A DNA stretch of 64,000 nt from Agapanthus africanus (taxonomy: Eukaryota > Streptophyta > Magnoliopsida > Asparagales > Amaryllidaceae): NCBI GenBank assembly GCA_030015575.1, contig JASDDO010000006.1, positions 207,085,632 to 207,149,631 of the forward strand, given 5' to 3'. Position 1 is the first letter of the stretch. Every line of letters begins with the position of its first letter. The notes beneath the pieces are model-generated. The model saw only the letters and a program-made list of their open reading frames with translations, did no database searches and was not told the DNA's origin. Both the position numbers and the translations under genes were made by a program. Shown here piece by piece: positions 50,291-61,035 of this stretch.

Positions 50291-50502
50291 GCTACGTTTG
50301 TTGACCTTAGCCAAGGCGTAGTGTACGGTAGCTAAGTGATGTATTCCTACAAACGCATATGATGCAGATTAATTAGGACGGGCATATGACTTTGTTGACC
50401 TTAGCCAAGGGTCATATGAACGGGTCTAATTAATCAAGAAATGACGGATCGAGCTTGACTGATATTCGTGATTTGTTGACCTTAGCCAAGGTCACGAGTA
50501 TT
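50291..50502 (+). other. Three-hairpin array in the leader of E
   Basis: Hairpins at about 50291-50322, 50382-50418 and 50461-50502, each with the core TTTGTTGACCTTAGCCAAGG. The arms are GCTACG/CGTAGT, CATATGAC/GTCATATG (perfect 8 bp) and GATATTCGTGA/TCACGAGTATT (11 bp with G.U). The array ends about 440 nt before the gag start. Confidence 0.8.
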
Positions 50503-50940
50503 AGGGGTAAAAACCACATCGGGAATTTCAATAGTTGAAATTTGCAATGAGATTGCATACCTTCCATGTGATGGTTGGATCCCGATCCCACTGTGGGCAA
50601 TAGTTGCTCCTAGGAGAGTTTTACAGTTTACAATCAGCTAACTCATTAGGTGTCTAGAAAGGTGTTAACGGAGCTCCGCCTCTGGGAAAACGAGGTTTAC
50701 TCTAATTAGGTCCGTGCGAAAGCACGGGGAACCTCCCTCAAGTACCAACACTGGCCTGGCTGAACGGTTAGGGAAGTTGTAGACTGTAATTAATCCTGGC
50801 TAGTTTTTCTTTTTAAGGTTTGAAAGAAAAACTTGATAAAAGCGGTGGGAAACATCGATTAGACAAGATAATAACCAATCTAATTTATGCAAGAGCTTTC
50901 GCTGAGTGTATTCTTTTCTCTCTCTTAATGGCAGATACCC

Positions 50941-51770
50941 ATGACTGGACTCAAGTTTCTACTAGATAAAAACAAACTGAATGGGACCAACTATAAAGAC
51001 TGGCTGAGGAATCTGAAAATCGCCTTGACTTATGATAAAGTATCATATATCCTCACGGCTTCAGCCCCGCCTGTCCCAGGTCCAAAATCCTCAGTTGCGG
51101 ACATTGAAGTCCGCAAGACATGGGACGCTGACTGTGCCACGGCCAAATGCCTCGCGCTTGCATCGATGGATAACACACATCAAAAGCAGCACGAGGACAT
51201 GGACATTCACGGTATATTGCTCCATACAAAGGAGTTGTATGGAGAGCAATCCCGCGTATTACGATACGAAGCATTAAAGAAACTGTTTTAGATGCGAATG
51301 GCCCCTGGCACACCAGTAGGAGACCATGTTTTGAAGATGATAGCTCTTATAGAAGAGCTTGAGGACCTTGGATGGACAATGGACAATGAACAATATATAG
51401 ATATTATTCTGCAGTCCCTCCCCTCCACCTTTGCTCAGTTCATAGTGAACTTCAACATGCACGGCATGGAGAAGGAACTCCCTGAACTCCTCAATATGTT
51501 GAGGAGTGCAGAGAGCACTATGAAGTCAGCAAAAACTCCCGTTATGACTATTGGACAGTCTTCCTCTTCTCGCCCGAAGGCTAAAGCCAAGGGAAAGAAA
51601 AAGAAGAAACCCACCAATCCTAAGGGTGGAGTTAAAAAGGTGAAGGGAAAGGGAAAGTCCAAAGCTGGAGACCCGGGGAAAGGCGAATGTTTTCATTGCC
51701 ACAAGACAGGACATTGGAAGCGCAACTGCACGGAATACTTGAATCTCAAGAAGAAGCATGTTGATGCTTC
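50941..51770 (+). pseudogene. gag part of element E
   Basis: The copia capsid region begins MTGLKFLLDKNKLNGTNYKD. A Lys-rich linker and a zinc knuckle CFHCHKTGHWKRNC (CX2CX4HX4C) near 51690-51731 follow. Gag coats the RNA in virus-like particles (family knowledge). Broken along with the rest of the element, though largely recognisable. Confidence 0.88.
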
Positions 51771-51809
51771 TGCGTCAGGTGCGTTTGTGACTGAAAACTG
51801 TTTTTCTAT

Positions 51810-53035
51810 AAACTCTGCTTCCTGGGTATTGGATACCGGTTCAGATTCTCACATTTGCAATTCTATGCAGGGGCTGAGAAATAGCAAGGTTTTGAAGACA
51901 GGTGACCATACTCTCCGCGTTGGAAATGGTTCCAATGTACATACAGTCGCAGTGGGAGAGTATCACTTGGGGTTGCCATCTGGATGTATTTTGATTTTGA
52001 ATCCATGTTATTTTGTACCAAGTATGCTATGTAATATAATATCCGTTTCTTTGTTGGACAATGAAGGATATAATTTTGTATTGCAGAACAATGTTATGAA
52101 CATTCACCTAAATCAAATGTTGGTTGGGTATGGTACGCTTAATAACGGAATATATGCCCTAAATCAACACACAGTTTTCAGTATACAACACACTAATAAA
52201 AGAAAACTTTCAGAATTAAATGAAGCTTTTCTTTGGCATTGTAGACTTGGTCATATTAACGAAACAAGACTAAACAAGTTACACAAAGATGGATATTTAA
52301 ACTCTTTTGAATATAAATCTTATGCGACTTGCCAGTCTTGTATCAAGGGTAAAATGACCAAAACTCCGTTTACCGGACACGGAGAAAGAGCTACTCAGCT
52401 CCTGGGACTCATACATAGTGATGTATGTGGGCCAATGTCTACACAGGCTAGAGGCAGTTTTTCATTCTTCATTACATTCACTGACGATTTCTCAAGATTC
52501 GGTTATGTATTTTTATTAAAGCACAAGTCCGAAGCTTTTGAGAAATTCATTGAATATAAATAAGAAGTAGAAAAACAAACCGGTTTGAGTATCAAGATGC
52601 TTCGATCAGATCGAGGTGGTGAGTATCTCAGTACAGAATTTGCAAACTTCTTAAAAGAGAATGGGATTCTCTCTCAGCTCACTCCTCCTTACACACCACA
52701 GCACAACGGTGTGTCAGAACGAAGGAATAGGACCCTATTAGATATGGTCCGGTCCATGATGAGTGATGCTGAGTTACCCGTCTCATTTTGGGGGCATGCA
52801 TTGGAGACTGCAGCGTTTCTACTAAACAGGGTTCCAACCAAAGCCGTGTCTACCATACCATATAAGATATGGCATGGGAAGAGACCATCTCTTAAGAGAA
52901 TTAAGATTTGGGGTTGCCCGGCCTATGTTAAAAAGCAGAATCCGGACAAACTCGAGACACGGTCAGTCATGTGTAACTTTGTGGGATATCCAAAGAATTC
53001 TTATGGATATCTATTCTACCACAAAGAGAAATAAA
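51810..53035 (+). pseudogene. protease and integrase parts of element E
   Basis: Aspartic protease active-site box WVLDTGSDSHICN (51822-51860), pre-integrase zinc region (HCRLGHINETRL, CQSCIKGKMTK; about 52230-52370), then the integrase core with DDFSRFGYVFLL, LRSDRGGEYLS and HNGVSERRNRTLLDMVRSMM (about 52400-53000). Order protease-integrase-RT is diagnostic of copia. Confidence 0.88.
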
Positions 53036-53349
53036 AAGTGTTTGTTTATCAACATGCCACCTTCTTGGAAAAAGAGTTTTTCACAGATAAAGATGATGGC
53101 AAAGTGGTGGATCTAGAAGAGGTTCTAGAGACACAAACTACAAATGACGATTTGGTTGAACCGGCTGTAGCAACAGAAACTGAAGAACCTCAGCCACTCC
53201 GTAGGTCTGGTAGGACTTCTCGCCCACCGGAGAGGTACTACGGTTTCCTCATTGATGGTGACAGAGAAGACTGTATCATGGATGATGATCCTACCAGTTT
53301 TTAGCAAGCTATCACGAGTAGAGACTCTGTGAAGTAGCTGGATGCCATG

Positions 53350-54864
53350 AGATCCGAAATGGAGTCTATGTACACCAACAAAGTATGGACTTTGGACGTT
53401 GTACCCCCTGGGGTAAAACCTGTGGGGTGCAAATGGATCTTTAAAAGAAAGATTGGTGTAGATGGGCAGGTAGAGACCTATAAGGCAAGACTTGTGGCGA
53501 AAGGCTTTCGTCAAAGACCAGGTTTGGACTATGACGAAACTTTTTCGCCCGTAGCCATGCTTAAATCCATTCGGATCCTACTTGCTATTGCTGCTCACTA
53601 CGACTATAAAATCTGGCAGATGGACGTTAAAACAGCATTTCTAAATGGAGATTTAGAAGAATGCGTTTATATGGATCAGCCAGAGGGCTTCATTGACAGT
53701 GGGAGCAGCGAGAAAGCATGTAGACTGCTTAAATCCATATATGGGTTAAAGCAGGCATCTCGGAGTTGGAACATCTGTTTCGATGATGTTATCAAAGAGT
53801 TTGATTTCATCAAAAATCCAGATGAACCTTGTGTTTATAAGAAGGCTGTAGAAAGAGCTGTCACATTCCTCGTATTGTACGTAGATGACATTCTTCTGAT
53901 AGGAAATGATATTCCTATGCTACAGTCGGTCAAATCATTCTTATCACTAAGGTTCTCCATGAAGGACCTGGGTGATGCCACATACATCCTGGGCATAAGG
54001 ATCTATAGGGATAGATCCAAAAAGTTATTGGGATTGTCCCAAACCAGGTACATCAACACCATCCTAAAAAGGTTTAGTATGGAAGAATCCAAGCGGGGTG
54101 CCTTACCCGCTTGCCATGGAGTCACTCTCTCTAAGGATTCTTGTCCAAAGACCGATGAAGAGAGAGCTCGCATGAGCATTATACCTTATGCTTCGGCAGT
54201 AGGATCTATAATGTATGCGATGTTATGTACACGCCCAGATGTAGCTTATGCACTTAGTGTTGTAAGCAGGTATCAATCCAACCCAGGGGAGAACCACTGG
54301 ACAGCTGTGAAGAACATTCTTAAGTACTTACGAAGGACTAAAGAATTGTTCTTGGTGTATGGTAATACAGATCTCCAAATGGAGGCCTTTACCGATTCGA
54401 GCTTCCAGAGCGATAAGGATGACAGCAAATCTATCTCAGGGTTTGTATTTACCCTCAATGGAGGGGCGGTAAGTTGGAAGAGTACCAAACATGATACCGT
54501 TGCAGACTCTACGATGGAGGCTGAGTACATTGCTGCAAATGATGCCGCCAAGGAAGCCGTCTGGATGAAGAAGTTCGTCTCGGAGCTAGGAGTAGTTCCA
54601 ACCATTATTGATCCAATACCTTTGTATTGTGACAATAATGGGGCCATGGCGTTAGCCAAGGAGCCTAGATCCCATCAGCGGTCCAGACACATCCTGAGGC
54701 GTTTTCATTTGATCCGGGAGATTGTTGATCGCCGTGAGATCGAGATTAAGAGAGTAGACACAAAGAATAACGCTGCGGATCCACTCACCAAGGCCCTCCC
54801 TCAGCCACAGCATGAGCAACTTTTTGAGATGTTGGGTATGAGATACGCCAATAACTGGCCTTAG
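53350..54864 (+). pseudogene. reverse transcriptase and RNase H part of element E
   Basis: About 500 codons. RT with YKARLVAKGFRQRPG, QMDVKTAFLNGDLEE, YGLKQASRSWN and the catalytic YVDDILLIGN (near 53880). RNase H follows with LNGGAVSWKS, EAEYIAANDAAKEAVW and CDNNGAMALAKEPRS up to 54864. It is the best preserved retroelement segment in the window and places E in the Angela lineage. Confidence 0.92.
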
Positions 54865-54878
54865 TGCAAGTGGGAGAT

Positions 54879-56975
54879 TGTTGGATATATGTATGCCCTA
54901 GAGGCCATTATGTGATAGTGGATGTATCTATACATGTATATATATATATATATATTCAGTATGCATTCTTGCTCGACATGATAGTATGCTATCTGGTTCT
55001 TCTTTTTCTGACATGTTGATTTGATCATGCTTTTATTCATTCATACATGCTGATAAAGCCCTGAGGATATCGGCTTGACTACTTTGATTATGATGGAGAT
55101 CATACTAGTGGGACATCTGTAGTCTGTAAGCATATCCTGGAATGTCCCTAGTCGTAGGTATATCGAGACGGGGCATTGATATACCAGAGTAGACTAGCGT
55201 ATATGATACTAGACCCATACGATGGGCGATGAATGTTCCCACATTCATCGATGTTTGACATCAAGATCATATACGGGTGCTCAGTGGTGACTGGGTACAC
55301 TGGACGGACTCATCGAGAACTCCTATATGGAATTATATCTATCGTCGGATAGCAGTTCTCAGGTAACACTGGTACAGGTTAGTCTGTAGACCCGAGATCG
55401 TCATAGAGTCTTGTGTGTTCTCCCACTGTACTTTGATTGCCACCCTACCACGGCTCTACCGAGTCGTGCAAACAGGTGGCCGTTGGGAACAGTCCCGAGA
55501 CACACGAAGGCGATGAGCGATAGGAGGGGTTTCGTCTCTCCCGATATTGGGGGTTGATGCTGTGCTGTGCCCGACTGGTTATATCAGCAAGTCCCTGGCC
55601 AGGGCTGCTGAGAATTGCTGATAAGTGTTATCAGTAGTTTCTCGAACTGTTATAGACCATTCACCGGCATGACTTATTGAGTTATTGGGGTCGACGTGAC
55701 CATCCCTAGGCTCGATATGCAGCATATCTGACGAAGAGACCGGACTGTACGGTAGTGTTGCCGGTTGGCTCGACGGGAGTTGTAGCAGGTTCGCTTGTTT
55801 TCTTCTGATCGCTCAATACCCGGGCGGCCGTTACGTTTAGCTGACCGCTTGCGGCTTGGGGGTACTTGATATGATCATTACCCTCTGCCGGCGTATTGAC
55901 GAGTCTTAGAGTCCCACAAAGGAGTTATCCAGTCTAGGCGAAACGTTGTGGTGCGCGTATGCGATATGCGCATGGACCCGATTAAAATGCGCGTATATGA
56001 TACCGTACATTGATCGGGCGGCTTGCTTTCGGTAGGGTCATATGTGATATGACTGGATTGATAAATCAAGTGTTGATTTATCATTTAACCATTAGTTTTC
56101 TCACTTAAAACCTTTTCTTGAATGATGGATGTGTGCATGCATGTATGTTTTTCTTTCTTTCTTTCTTACTAGTTTTATGCACATAAGGATGTGCATACAT
56201 ACATACATACATACATACACCCATCTATCATGGTTGTTTATATATGGAATAAGATGGCAATATAAGACTCACACCATGGTTAAATATATGGATTATTATT
56301 TGATTTATTGTTTAAAACAAAATAGAAAAGATAAGGATAATTCTTGCTTGCTTCTACATTCTTCTTTAAACCTAACCATTCTCACCTACTTCTAAATTTG
56401 GGTTATCCTTCTCTTTATGTTCTAAAACTCAAGTTAAATAATGTCTCCATCATTTTAACCATGGTTCATAGTGAGAAGAAATAAAATATATAATGATATA
56501 TTTCATTTTTCTTTTCATGGTTATCATTCTACTCTTGTTAAAACAAAAGCCATCTTCTTCCTCCTTCATTTTTGCTCTCTAGTTTCTTCTAGTGAGTAAA
56601 ATACACATAAAGAAAGGTTTTTGAAGTGAGAATCTTAACCACAACATCATTCTACACAAGTTTAGCCAACTTGTTTAGAGTGTTCTCTTCGATTCTCGAA
56701 GTTGCGAGCTTGGACGGGGAACTCCGGGTGCATCGTCATGGACGTGAGAGGACTTCAAGAGGACCTTCTTCCAACATCCAAGAGACCAAGGAGTTTAGCA
56801 AAAAGGGAGCTACAAAGGTTGTAGTCTCGAAACCCTAATTTAATTAGCTTTAAGTTTCATAACCCTAATTTTCTAGGATCGATTCCTTTGCATGCTTGTT
56901 TAGCACCATCAAAATCCAAACTTTGGGACATGTGATGCTTCAAAACTCATTATAGGGTGCTTGACAAACCTTACA
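54879..56975 (+). repeat. 3' LTR of element E
   Basis: 2097 bp, TGTTGGATATATG...AACCTTACA. The same hairpins as in the 5' LTR are present (e.g. CTGATAAGTGTTATCAG at 55618-55634). Confidence 0.93.
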
Positions 56976-56980
56976 GTTAA

Positions 56981-57014
56981 GTGCCGGTCACGGGCCGAAT
57001 TTTGGGTCGTGACA
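56981..57014 (+). repeat. 3' LTR of D, terminal 34 bp after E
   Basis: GTGCCGGTCACGGGCCGAA...GTCGTGACA matches the end of the 5' LTR (37494-37527). Confidence 0.92.
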
Positions 57015-59185
57015 GTTACCCGCCGGGATATACGATCCCTAAGTTCCACGTATATAAAGGGACAGGGAATCCGCATCAGCATGTCGCTCAATTCAGGGCC
57101 TTGTGCGTTAATACTGGAGGCGATGAAAAATTGTTGCTTCGCCAATTCGTCGGCAGCTTAGCAGAAACAGCCTTTGAATGGTATTCGGAGCTACCTAACG
57201 ACTCTGTCAAAACATTTGCGGAGATGGAGCTACTATTTACACAAAGATTCGCGAGTGCTAGTGAACGCACCTCGATAACAGCACTGATAAATGCCAGGAT
57301 AAGGCCCGGTGAAACATGGGTCCAATACGCAACACGATGGCTGAACCTATGGTCAAAATGCGAACAACGCATAGAAGAGGCACCTGCGGTAGGCATGTTC
57401 GTGAGCACTCTTGATCCGCAAGCGACCATCTCGCAATTCATGATGTTCTTCAGGTCGACCACTTTCCAGGCCTTGATCGACAAATTAGCCCAAATGGACC
57501 GGATGGGCCATGGACCGTCTCCTCCAAAACCAGACTCTCGAAATGAGAAAGGAAAAGGGAAAGTGACTATCGTTGCCAATGCTCAACAACAGCCGAGCAA
57601 CTCAAAGCCGGTCGTTCGCCAAAATAACGCGCATCCACGCCCATCCCTCGAGGAAAGACTACGACGTCCTTACTCGTTTCTTCAGAATAAAACGAGAAGA
57701 CTGTTTGAGCTGGCAGTATGCAACAGACTCATCAATCTGCCGAATCCAAAACGTCCGTTGCAGCCAGGCGATCTCAATAATCCCGATTACTGCCCTTACC
57801 ACCAAACGGTAAGTCACCCGATCGAGGATTGTTTCGTCTTTAAGGGATGGATCGAGGATCAGTACCTACAAGGCAAGTTTGCGCTGTCTGAAAACTGGAA
57901 GGTAAACCCACCACAGCCGCACACTCCAAAGAAGACGGACACGATGGGGGCAGCTTGTTCTTTTGTTGAGGACGAAAACGATGGAGAAGACTCATCAGAT
58001 GAATCCGAAGACTACGTAGCGAGTTTTCATGTGATCTCTCACTCATTGGCGGATGATGAAGAGGCTCCTTGCGCCGAGAAACCGAGGGCGGACCCTGAAC
58101 CAGAAATTCCACGGCCGTCAGATGAGTTGATCGATGCCTTCCTGAATGAGATTCCTTTGAAAGTTAAAGCCAATCAAGAGCGTGAGATGGCCATACTGGA
58201 AGGAGCCAAACACCGACGACTGGACCAAAGAGTCGAGGCACTCCCGTCAAATCGAAAGTCATCCGCTGCGGATAAAAACAAATTCAAGACGAGGAAAATG
58301 TTCGCCAAAGCCCTATCAGTAGGAATGAAGCTACCACCCTCTGAAGAAAATACTCTCGGTGGAGTGGAGATGCATCCTAACTTCTGCTTATATCATCAGA
58401 AGATCATGCATCCTATCGAAGACTGTGACTCCTTTAAGTGTTGGTGGCAAGGGTATGTCACTCAAAAGCAACACTTCAACAGGACAAAGCGTGAGGCTCG
58501 TAGACATCAGAAAAATGCGATAGAGGAGCGCAAAAGAGCCGCCGCCGACTGTCACATAGCCGACTCCAAGGGATCGCAAATTATCACCTTTGGAAGCGAC
58601 TCTGACGAAGAAGTTGCCCTCAACCTTCTCCTCAAGGAATCCATTTCAAAAATGAAAGAATTAAGGAGTTGCGAGAACATTCAGCCGTGCAATCGCCCGC
58701 TACTCGAAAAAAATCTCGGCCCCGCAAACAAAGGATCGAGCAAAAAGGATAAAGGAAAGGGGAAAATGACCCTCGTCGCCAACACTCAACAACAGTCGAG
58801 TGGCCCTAGGCCGGTTGTTCGTCAAAACAATATGCGTCCACGCATATCCCTCGAGGAGAGGCTAAGACGTCCTTACTCATTTCATCAGGATGAAACAAGG
58901 AGGCTGTTCGAAGTGGCAGTGCATAACAGGCTTATCACTCTATAGGAGCCGAAACACCAACTACAACTGGATGATGTCAACAGTTCTAATTATTGCCCTT
59001 ATCACCAAGTATTGGGCCATCCGATCGAAAACTGTTACGTCTTCAAAAACTGGGTGGAAGACCAATACCAGCAGGGCAAGTTCGTTATCTCCGAAAACTG
59101 GAAGGTGAGCCCGCCACAACCGCACGCTCCGAGAAAAATAGATACGTCGGGGGCATCATGCTCAGTCATAGAGAAAGCCCTATAG
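57015..59185 (+). pseudogene. gag region of element F with internally repeated modules
   Basis: The retrotrans_gag capsid domain comes first (57050-57500: FEWYSELPNDSVKTFAEMEL, RPGETWVQYATRW). A Lys/Gln-rich linker follows, then a module LEERLRRPYSF...TRRLFE..V.NRLI at about 57640-57740 and again at about 58845-58945. A Cys/His motif C-x2-YHQ-x4-HPIE-x-C occurs near 57790-57830, 58383-58430 and 58990-59030. The mid part is acidic (EDENDGEDSSDESED). The Cys/His units may bind nucleic acid (inference). Part of a broken element. Confidence 0.75.
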
Positions 59186-59228
59186 ACCGAAAATTCAGTA
59201 AACTAGAGCTTCGCCTCAAATACGGCGA

Positions 59229-59330
59229 TGACGGACCGAAACGTCCTTAAACTAATTATGGACCGCAATGTCCTAAAACTTGCAAACGACCGAAACGTCT
59301 TTAAACTACTACCGCAACATCCTCAAGCGG
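59229..59330 (+). repeat. Short tandem repeats after F gag (about 28 bp)
   Basis: About four degenerate units of GACCGAAACGTCCTTAAACT type. Confidence 0.7.
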
Positions 59331-59334
59331 ACGA

Positions 59335-59640
59335 GATAAAAAAAGGAATAAAGAATAAAAAAAATAGAAAAACGGTATGTCCATAAGCAAAACGGGCACG
59401 GATGAAAACCCGAAAGGGCTCCGTGAGTAAAAACAGCAGGGCTACCGGCGAGTGTTCGTGAAAACCCGAAAGGGCGTGACCTCGTGAAAAAAAGAGAGAA
59501 TAAAAAGAATAAAAAGAAAAACGGTATGTCCATAAGCAAAATGGGCACGGATGAAAACCCGAAATGGCTCCGTGAGTAAAAGCAGCAGGACTACCGGCGA
59601 GTGTTTGTGAAAACCCGAAAGGGCGCAACCTTGGAAAAGG
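59335..59640 (+). repeat. Tandem repeat, 149-bp period, two copies
   Basis: ACGGTATGTCCATAAGCAAA begins at 59372 and again at 59521, and the rest of the unit (GAAAACCCGAAAGGGC) follows in step. Confidence 0.85.
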
Positions 59641-60200
59641 ACACTTATAGGGTCCTCTCGACCTTGTAAGGAGAAACCACCCGCGTGAGATCCTTACGAC
59701 TCACAAGGGAGCAACACACTTAGGGATCCCCACGATTCCTAAGGAGAAAATACACTTGTGAGATCCTCACGACTCGTAAGGAGAACTCTCTTATGGGACC
59801 CTCACGGCTCATAAGATTTGAAAGTCTTGAGTTACAGAGACCTTAACCTGTTCTTAAGCAACCTCCACAACCTTCGATATTGCCCTACAAGCGGCTCATA
59901 CTGACCCTTGTATACAATCCATGGGCGCGAATAAACATTTCCCTAACCAAGTCCCATCCATGACTAGGGATATATACGCATGACAAACAACCTTTATAAG
60001 TCCTCTCGACTTATAAGGAGAGAACCCTTTTGTAAGATCCTTATGACTTACAAGGGAACATACACTTAGGAATCCTCATGATTCCTGAGGAAAAAACACA
60101 CCTACAAGATCCTCACGACTCGTAGGGAGAAATACCTTTGTGAGACCTTACGGCTTATGAAGTTAAAAGCCTTAGCCAACAGGACCCTAACCCTGTTCGC
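59641..60200 (+). repeat. Two-level repeat: about 43-bp units within an about 360-bp duplication
   Basis: Units such as GATCCTCACGACTCGTAAGG repeat with variation in 59641-59815, and the same set of four or five units recurs in the same order at 59995-60160. Confidence 0.8.
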
Positions 60201-60344
60201 TAAGCCACCTTTGTTCGACATCGACAGAGGCAAATGATGATTCACTCCTGGCAATATCCCAGTTGTAGCGATGCTGATGCTGAGATTGGCGTCAGATTCC
60301 AAGTTCCACACTCGCGATAAAAAAAAATCAGCGAGCCATACATG

Positions 60345-60630
60345 CATACGAAGTAGCCGAAATGATGGGGCAACTTGCAACAAAATCAGCAAGCAAAAAT
60401 GTATGCATGCAAAACAGCTGAAATGATTGGGCAACTCACAATAAAAAAAACAGCGAGTAAAGATAAAATAAATAGCCAAAATGATTGGGCAATTCGCAAT
60501 AAAAAGCAGCGAGTAAAAATAAAATAAATAGCCGAAATGATTGGGCACCGCGAAAAATAGCCGAAATGATTGGGCAATCGCGAACTTCGCGATATAAAAG
60601 CTGAAATGATAGAGCATCGCGTAAATAAAA
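60345..60630 (+). repeat. Tandem repeat of about 56 bp
   Basis: GCCGAAATGATTGGGCAA followed by an AT-rich CAGCGAGTAAAAATAAAA tail recurs about six times with variation, the last units shortened. Confidence 0.85.
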
Positions 60631-60639
60631 TAATAGTAT

Positions 60640-61020
60640 AAAAAAAATGAAATGAATGAAACCAATGCCCTACAGGTGAGATCACATCGATCCCTGTATA
60701 CAATCCAGGGGCACAAACAAAGAAGGAAGCACATCTTCCCTCCCCAGGCTCCATCAGAAAGCGAAGCCAAATCTCGACGGTTCATAGACAACCTAGAGAC
60801 AACCTCGACATTTGTCGCAATATTGCAGACACAATGTCAACAAATGAAGCAAAGGAAGATCCCTAGCTTCAGGGTCTCGACGTAGATATCAACAACTTAG
60901 AGATCACCAACGACGTTTCTCCTCACTCCAAACAGATGCAGACGTGACGTCAACAACCGACCTCAGGGTCGCAACGAAACGGAGCCACGGCATAGTCCCT
61001 AGTTCCAAATCTTAACGGCA
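60640..61020 (+). repeat. Degenerate flank of the 137-bp repeat
   Basis: Fragments of the 137-bp unit (GATCCCTAGCTTCAGGGTC, CAGATGCAGACGTGACGTCA) are visible but diverged. Nothing else seen in this stretch. Confidence 0.5.
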
Positions 61021-61035
61021 ATATCTACAGCCTAA

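Larger units (their letters stand above)
48442..50940 (+). other. Untranslated leader of element E
   Basis: About 2.5 kb between the LTR and the gag start. It holds the GC-rich hairpin with outer stem (48641-48688 and flanks) and the three-hairpin array (50291-50502). The duplicated 150-bp module of A, B and C is not seen. Confidence 0.75.
46355..56975 (+). mobile_element. Ty1/copia Angela-lineage element E, nested in D's 3' LTR
   Basis: 10,621 bp with both LTRs (46355-48441 and 54879-56975), primer site, leader, gag-pol and polypurine tract (GTGCAAGTGGGAGATT before 54879), flanked by the 5-bp duplication GTTAA. The LTR start TGTTGGATATATGTATGCCC and the RT/RNase H (CTRPDVAYALS, NGGAVSWKS) resemble BARE-1, which places it in Angela. 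It looks nearly whole, with only a handful of breaks in the coding region. By eye the LTRs differ mainly at microsatellites and a few single bases, making it the youngest complete insertion here. Confidence 0.95.
33703..57014 (+). mobile_element. Ty3/gypsy Tekay-type chromovirus element D (split by E)
   Basis: 5' LTR 33703-37527 (3825 bp, TGTAACAACTGGG...GGTCGTGACA), initiator tRNA-Met primer site at 37532, internal region 37528-42554, and 3' LTR 42555-46354 plus 56981-57014. Gag, protease, RT, RNase H, integrase and chromodomain are in gypsy order. Its 5' LTR doubles as the 3' LTR of D1, so D and D1 form a tandem unit. It is broken, with roughly ten breaks; the LTRs look closely similar by eye, implying a moderate to young age. 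The 3' end abuts gag element F, so D inserted in F. Confidence 0.9.

Noticed and set aside
50291-50502. TTGACC boxes read as WRKY transcription-factor sites
   Set aside because: A has TTGGCC at this place, and the conserved property is pairing of the flanking arms rather than the box, so an RNA structure explains it better, although binding is not excluded.
59335-60630. Regularly spaced repeats that might suggest a CRISPR-like array
   Set aside because: These are head-to-tail degenerate repeats without unique spacers, in a plant retroelement.
60102-60791. 229-codon minus-strand frame rich in Phe/Tyr/Leu
   Set aside because: It runs antisense through the 56-bp and 43-bp repeats; the hydrophobic composition comes from AT-rich repeats and no family is recognised.
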